Positions 57,564 to 64,000 of a stretch of 64,000 nt of DNA are shown one piece after another. How positions within the stretch are numbered: the stretch's first letter is position 1; each line of letters starts with the position of its first letter. Source of the stretch: Microcyclospora pomicola (Eukaryota; Ascomycota; Dothideomycetes; Capnodiales); NCBI GenBank assembly GCA_002786065.1, contig NHNY01000019.1:186001-250000 (forward strand), in the 5' to 3' direction. Position numbers and translations under genes: made by a program. The notes beneath the pieces were generated by a model that made no database searches, was not told where the DNA came from, and was given only the letters and a program-made list of their open reading frames with translations.

Positions 57564-60500
57564 TCACGACATACAGGAGGCGTCTGAGCGCTGGTCGATA
57601 TGTGCAGCTTGATTCTCCAGGGCTTTCGCCATGACGTGAGTGACTGTGAACCATCAGCAATGTTCTCCGTGAGTACGATATCATTCAGAGGCGTCAATAC
57701 TCACCAGGCCAGACGACAGCCTTCTCCAGCATCATGGCTGCCACTCTCAGCATCTTACTGCCATACCCACACGATCCGAGATTGACGTTATTATGCATCG
57801 GATTGCCTGAGAATCCATTCATCTGCGAGAGATCGCCACGTAGCATGTTTTCCTGTTGGAATCGCTTGGTCTCTAAGCTCTCGCAGATCTGTTCGATCTT
57901 GCGCAGCAGGTCAACATCTTCCGTTTCGAGAAGCATGATCGCAGGAACCTGCGTGAAGTCGATCTGATCACGGCCGAGCACACCCAAGTAACGGCCGACG
58001 CGCTCCTGCACAGTGCCAGCCCATTCCGCCAGGACCTGAGCACAGTCGAAGAAGCACATGGCGGATTGAATGGGTAGCTCGTGAGCGCTCGCATCTGCGT
58101 ACGTCAAGTTGTAGCTGCACGCGATGGTCAGGGAATCGGCTGCATAGAACGCAGCCTTGCGGAGATGTCGCTCCCGTCGCGTGGACGCTTGGCCGCCCGC
58201 TTGCACCTGTGAAGCTCTCCGTCGACCATTTCCATTCATCTTTCCAGCCTCGCCGCCTCCATTGGCTGCATCACAATCAGCATGCTGCACAATCTCCGAC
58301 CCACGGGCAAGCTCATTCGACATGGCATCGAAGTCTCGCGCCCAGAAAGCTTCCTTGGAGCGGCCAAGGTTTACATATAGTCGCACGAAAGCTTGATCAA
58401 GCAAGGGGATGCTATCAGCGGAAAGCGGGCCAAACCCAAAGGGGTTCGGCCGCTCCAAACGGTGAGATTCGTTGGCCTTCCATGCAGCTTGCCATGCATT
58501 TAGCGCAGGTTCGATGTGAGAGAACATGGATTCGGTTTCCTGCGATGTCCATAGTCGGCTATGATGCCTGCTTCTAGTCTCCCAGATATAATTGTGTAGG
58601 GCGCTGATAAGCACAAAGCAGCCAAAGGTGCTTGGCTTCAACTCGTTCGAGGCCGTCTCGCTTGATTGCAGCGTCTCGAGTGGATTACTGCTGACATGGC
58701 CAGCACGCTTGTTGCCTTGCCGCTGATTGGCTGTCAAAAGAGTGCTCAGAGCGCCAGCGAAGGAGATCGAGCTTGCTCTGATCGCGGCCATGCCACCACG
58801 TTTCTGCCACTCTTGCGCCGTCTCCGCAGCCCACAGTCCTTCGTCGCATGGAAGATCGAGAAGGATTTCAGAGTTCATGATGGTCGGAGTCTGGTTGTAT
58901 GCAGTAGTCAACAAGCTGGAGAGGATGAAAATGGCGAACAGTGTACGCTTGCGGGTCTCCTCCAACTTCCACTGGATCCATTGGCTGTTCAGGTCTACCT
59001 CTTGCCCGTCATTGTTGGCCATGTTGACGTCTGCGCCATGACCGAACGGTTTCGCCCGGGATGGCTTGGCTAATTCGGCTGCCCTGGCCAAGCTTACGAG
59101 CGCGGCGCAGTGATTGCTCGCAATATCGGCAGCGGTCTTATCACCACACTGATGACCGTAGATGACGTTCAAGAGCATGGCTTGCACAAGCCAGAGCGGT
59201 GTTTGTCGTGCAGTATCATTGTTCCCGCTCCCATTGACCGCAGCTGACATGTCTGCTTTGCGTCGCTCTTCCAAGTACAAACTGATCATCTTCTTCGCAG
59301 CTTCAAACAGCTCTTTCGAGGTTGGGTGATCGTACTCGTGGAGTGCGCCGATTGCGGCCATTGAGAGGATCAAGCACCCTCCCCCAGCAAGAGAATCGGA
59401 GTGAGATCGGTCTCCCTGAAGTTTGACGGTGTTGAAGTCATCGTTCGGATCGAACGAGAGTGTTGGAACGTGGCAGACTGGCATGTGCGGATGTGAATAC
59501 TGGATGAAAGCATCAACATATCGCCGAATGTCATCAACACTAGGGAGATTCGGACCCTGGAAGCCATTGCGAGATATTCCTGTGCCTGAGTTCAATGGAG
59601 AGCTGATGCTCGGCTGGGAGAATTTGCGATGACTACTCCCGAATACGGAAGGCTGTGAGAGGTTGTATAGCAGGGCCTGTCGCGTTGCCTCGGTGATCGA
59701 GTCGGTTGATGCTGAAGTCACGGAGCTCTGACGAGCACTGCCGTTGGTGGATGAACTGCTCATGTTCGGGCTGTCGGAGCTGAAGTTGGACAGCGACGGC
59801 GCGAAGAGGTTTGCTACCTGACCATGGCTCAAATCTGGCTGCTGGTGCATCTGAGTTGGCGCGCTCTGCTGCATCATGTTTTGGTGGAAGTAATTATCGC
59901 CTTGTGGCGCATGATCCTGCAAATGCGAAGGTGACATGGTTTGCATGTCAAGATTCGGCAGATGGCTCCCCATTGGATCGAGGTGGAAGGAACTGGCCGA
60001 GAAGTTGGAGAAATTCGAGTAATTTGAGACGTTCGACATCGTCTGATGCAGACTGAGATCTTGTTGGTTCCATCCCATGTTGTTTTGTGCAGGTAACGCA
60101 ATGTTCGCGCTGTTGGCAAGCGAGTCTGTGAAGTCGTCTGGACTGTCTCCACTGCTCAGGCGTGAAGGCGAGGACTCATCGATTGCTTGTTCATTATTGT
60201 CTTGCCCATGCATCTGCATGTTCCAGTTGCGCATCCACGCGAAGTCGTCACCTTCTGGGATGGTCGGGTGCAGATCTGAAGAGGGCTGAAACTGCTCGTG
60301 GCCATGGCTGGATGTCATGGAGGGACCAGAGTGAAGCTGGGCAGGGTTGATGGTGTTCCCTGGACCGAAAAGCTGGTCCAGATTGAACCCAGTCGAGGCC
60401 TCGAAGCTAGCGATTGGGGGTGCCGTTCGCAATGAGTTCGACATATCCATGTTGTGCACATTGTTCATGTCTAACCTTGGCAGACCGTTCGCATTTGCAT

Positions 60501-61220
60501 GGTGGTGCATGTTCGTAGACATTCCTTGGTAGTTGAAGTTCATGGACATCCCATTGACGCCCATCGCAGAGGTCTGGTTGATGCCCAGAGCACTCAGTCG
60601 GCCCATGTGCCCACTCATGCCGTCCGCAATTCCTAGCGAAGCCATGTCAAGATGACTGATGGTGTTGGCCCTTGGTCTTTGCATCCCATTGTTCATGCCA
60701 TTGGTATTCAAATTCGCGACGGAATTCTTGCGCACTTTGTTGGCAGAGGAGATCGTGCTGCTCGTGCTCTCCCTGCGGTTGGCTCTCGGTCTCGACGAAG
60801 TGGTATTGGTCATGTGTAGCTTCTGCTGATGCCGCAGGAGCAAGTCTCTCCGGGCAAAACATCGCGTGCACTCGGGGCACTCGAAAGGCTTTTCCTTGGT
60901 GTGTGATCGCTCATGTCTCTTCAAATGCTCGAGCCTTGCGAATGATCGACCACATGTCCCACAAACGTGCGGCCGCGGCTTGTCGGTTTTAGGCGGAGGG
61001 AACTGAGAAGCAGTCGCCGGGAGGGGGGCATTCTGAGTTCCATTGGGAGGAGCGCTCTTCACTGGAGAACTTGTCAGTGCTGCCCGGCTGTGGATTGGGA
61101 GCGTGAATGCTAGCTAGGAGATATACCTTCGCCATCATTCGCAAGCAGGTCTAGCTTCAGCGCTGTCAGCTCCGCAGGGTCGACGCTCGACTCTGACTTG
61201 AAGGCGACCTCGGAGTGCAT
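57564..61220 (-). CDS. C2H2 zinc-finger/Fungal_trans regulator (Adr1/AmdX type)
   Basis: Three exons were placed: 61220-61127, 61061-57705 and 57643-57564, with introns of 65 and 61 nt, giving about 1176 residues. Exon 1 ([21 protein letters not shown]) joins through [14 protein letters not shown] with branch CACTGAC and acceptor CTCCAG. The main frame alone starts at a GTG, so exon 1 is needed. Two C2H2 fingers (about residues 63-117: [19 protein letters not shown], then [19 protein letters not shown]) are of the Adr1/AmdX type. A long Asn/Met/Ser-rich region follows, then a Fungal_trans domain (about 540-930: [39 protein letters not shown]). The last exon adds [18 protein letters not shown] after AVVWP. 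Adr1/AmdX proteins activate carbon or nitrogen catabolism genes; the exact role here is inference. Confidence 0.94.
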
Positions 61221-64000
61221 GCTCTGTGACGGCAGCAATGCTGCTGGGTGGTCGGGTGAAATCCGGGGAGAGGTCCAAGGATATGAACCGGACGATGCAG
61301 TGGCGGGGTACGGCGAGGAGGAATAGATATGCTAGTATGTCGACAAGAGCCAAAAGAATGAGCGATACGATATGTTGTTAGGAATGCTGTGTCAGTGGTG
61401 GACGAATGCTCCAGTCGCTGGGACGTCGTTCGAACTGCCGCGCCGGGTCGCCTCAAGCAGTGTCCCGACTGCGAACTTTTCCCCGGTGCGCGCGTGGGTC
61501 GATGTGGTCCCACCAAGCCGGCGATATGCGTCACTGGAACAATAATGGCCGCGCCGACAAGGACTCCAACAACACCACTCGCGCAGGTATGTACAGACTG
61601 CGACACGAGTGATGGTGCTGTCGGCGCTCTGGATGGACTTGGGCGTAAGGCGGATGCTGGTGAGGCCCAGGAAAAACTGGCCAGATGGACGAGAGCGAGC
61701 AGCCAGAAAGAGAATGACCTGGTTTCGCGGTTCCGTGCTCCGAGCGCATCAGCAGGACGCAACGGCTGCACTAAGACGCAAATTGAGTTCGGTCCAGGGC
61801 TCTGCTCACAGAAAACGTCCGGATGCTCATCGCGGATGCGCGGCCGGAGCGGCCTTGATCGTTACGAGCCCCAGATGGACGCTGCCAGAGCCCCGACGAT
61901 GCTGATCTCAGGGGTGCTGCAAGGCAGTGTTGGCATCGAAGTGGTATGATGCCCGTTGGCAGCGCCCTTTCATGTCCAGCCGACGGGTACGATACGATCC
62001 CTGGACGAAGGTATCCAGAGCTAACTTACCGTACCACGAGTCCCGTCCATGCCCAGCACGGCCACTCCACGCTCGGTCCAACCCACAAAAGCTGGGGGTG
62101 AAATCCGGGGTGGTCTGGAGGATTCATGTCATCCGTCCCAGACGAGCAAATGATGTGCGCTACCTCCATGCGCTCGACCAATGATGACGCATCGCAGAGC
62201 TCCCCCCTGACAGCGCAAAACTCTGCCGGCCATGATTCTTCGCTTGCCCTCGACATTCAATTGCCGCCGTTGAAGCTAAGTACTACCAAGTCCTGATCTA
62301 CGAGAACCACCAGACGACAGAGAGGTGTCACAAGGAGCTTCGCTACAGCTACTTCCACCACCCGGACCACTGTCACTCCTACAGACCTCCTACGAGCCCA
62401 CCATCGCCAACGGCGTGCCGTCGGGGTCCGACAGAGACGATGCCAACTCAGGCTGTCATGCATGGCTGGAGACGAGCTAGAGGGTCAAGCCAAGACCGCA
62501 CCAGTCCCGTGCCGTAGCCAGACTGAGCTGTGCTTGCGCAAGTCGCAAACCCTGCACACGGCAGGACTGACTCGAAACCACACCTAGCCTTGCAGCAAGC
62601 CAATAGCGTGACGCAGCGACCTGCAGGCGATGTGAGAATGTGGAAGGTGTTGCAGCTCTCACGTCTGCGTTTCCCAGCTCATTGTACGAGCTGACAGGTC
62701 ATACTGGACGGAGGTAAGCCGATCAGGTTCCTTATGCTTTGGGTCGGCTCGTGTTTCGATCCATCATCATGTTTGATCTGCACGCCGAACTGGCCATCTG
62801 TTTCTGCCCAGGAAACTTCAAGCGTTACGAGCACGGACGTTGTTCCGGTGGCAAAATTACTGGCGTTCTGTGAGACTACAGTACTCCGTGGACCGTACAT
62901 TATTACATGCTGACTTCGGGCGCCCGGAAGAGCCGCCGTCACGACGAAGTCTTACGTGCCTAGACAGATCTAAGTCGAACGTCACCCGGTGGCACAACTT
63001 ACGATCTGTAGTGGTACTCTCGAAGCAGTGCCACCACAACCTCATCAATGCTTGTTTATGGCTACATCGGACAGTATACTCCCTAGAGACAAGTGATCAT
63101 CTAGCAAGTGATCGTCTACATGATCAGTGGGACGCTAGTACCATGTGCAAATGCGGCCAAAGCCTCAACGGTGCAAGTGCAGCAGAGCACTACGGCCTGC
63201 CAGAAATCGTGCGCGACGGAGTCTGATTCTTACCACAAGTACCGCAAGGTACCATCGAAGGAGATCAGCATCGACCCTCAGCCTGGTCGACGACATGCAC
63301 ATGACCGAGGCTGCTGGGCATGCATTAAGGCCAAGTAGCCACATGCATGAATGAGGGTGATATGGACACTCCCTTGCCGTCCATGGCAACAGCATAAGCA
63401 CGCGGTCAAGGAGATCTGCTGAGCGTGTAATCCAGGACAAGCATATCTAGCCAAGGAGGTGGCATTGCGCGACCTCAAGGATGTGCTCAACACTTCATAT
63501 CATCACAACGCTCGTAGGTGGCGATAGGTGACAGTCCGGCAACCATAGATTGATGCTCGCTAAGTACAGTACTGTACCTTCGCAAGCACCATCGACCTGC
63601 ATGAACCTCGACCTAAGACAGCGTGGAAAGACTTTGCTCCAACGCTAGCCCTAACAGGGGAAAATCTGGGGAAGCCGCTAGCCCTCGCGTGCACTAGCAG
63701 CAACGAGGCTGGTCCCTGTTGCATTTCCTGCGCCAGACACGCCACCGGCCGACCTCATTCTTGGCATCACACTGTCCGGTCCCAGGCTGAGCACTACGGG
63801 TATTTGGACCAATACGAGCCCTCGCAGCTTGATCGGCTATATCGACATTTGGGCCCCCATTATGCCAGCTACCCTGCTGACTGCAGCCTTCTGGCATCAC
63901 TGTCCATCTGACGGCACGGGCAAAGGTCTACGAGCAGAACGCTCTTGCGCGAACACGGGACCATTGCAGGATTCGACTGCCGCAAACGGTACTCTAGCAC
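61221..64000. other. 2.8-kb upstream region of the C2H2 regulator, no gene seen
   Basis: The left part should be the promoter and leader of the C2H2 regulator. The remaining sequence has only short, mutually overlapping frames with no family signal. I saw no tandem repeat, tRNA or terminal inverted repeat. Any gene at the right edge would be cut by the window. Confidence 0.4.

Noticed and set aside
61166-61949. Long overlapping frames on both strands upstream of the C2H2 regulator
   Set aside because: There is no family content; the minus-strand frame runs through exon 1 of the regulator in another frame.

Overview
The window is nuclear DNA of a filamentous ascomycete. The evidence is short GT-AG introns (mostly 50-80 nt, often with a CTGAC or CTAAT branch site), fungal-only families (Zn2Cys6 and C2H2/Fungal_trans regulators, SigF-like NTF2-like protein, fungal-type rhomboid, ABC-A transporter), and a Tel1 and a Nup192 of filamentous-fungus type. 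Gene spacing of several kb and near-balanced base composition fit a Dothideomycete of the Mycosphaerellales/Capnodiales kind, but that placement is inference. I see no mobile element, CRISPR array, rRNA or convincing tRNA.

Layout, left to right. 1-605: 3' end of the DNA polymerase delta catalytic subunit gene. 606-4026: 3.4 kb with no confirmed gene, ending in a pyrimidine-rich leader with a 149-codon upstream ORF. 4027-6239: homeodomain regulator. 7095-7778: small F-box/2EXR-like protein (minus). 8557-10639: Zn2Cys6 regulator (minus). 10640-14169: 3.5 kb gap. 14170-15752: rhomboid protease. 16266-17079 (minus) and 17428-18969 (plus): a head-to-head SigF-like gene and flavin monooxygenase. 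19308-20653: conserved fungal protein with an unresolved 5' end (minus). 22165-23654: a secreted-protein gene that looks decayed. 25259-30304: full-size ABC-A transporter. 30586-31866: F-box protein. 34217-43094 (minus) and 43574-48616 (plus): head-to-head tel1 kinase and NUP192. 49657-51060: secreted GH43 enzyme. 51451-52038: Thr/Ala-repeat membrane protein. 52820-53320: secreted eight-cysteine protein. 53749-54418: RPA3. 55231-56424: Dug3-type glutamine amidotransferase (minus). 57564-61220: large C2H2/Fungal_trans regulator (minus). 61221-64000: no gene seen.

Three genes serve genome maintenance (POL3, tel1, RPA3), three are transcription regulators, and several are membrane or secreted proteins. 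They do not form an obvious metabolic cluster. I found no clear evidence for a wholly new multi-gene system. The more unusual points are a cysteine-to-glycine change in the polymerase delta CysA module, a GH43 enzyme that appears to lack the usual middle aspartate, an in-frame retainable intron in that same gene, terminal micro-exons in tel1, NUP192 and the C2H2 regulator, and a frame break at the start of the 19.3-20.6 kb gene. All splice sites were placed by eye from consensus and frame continuity.
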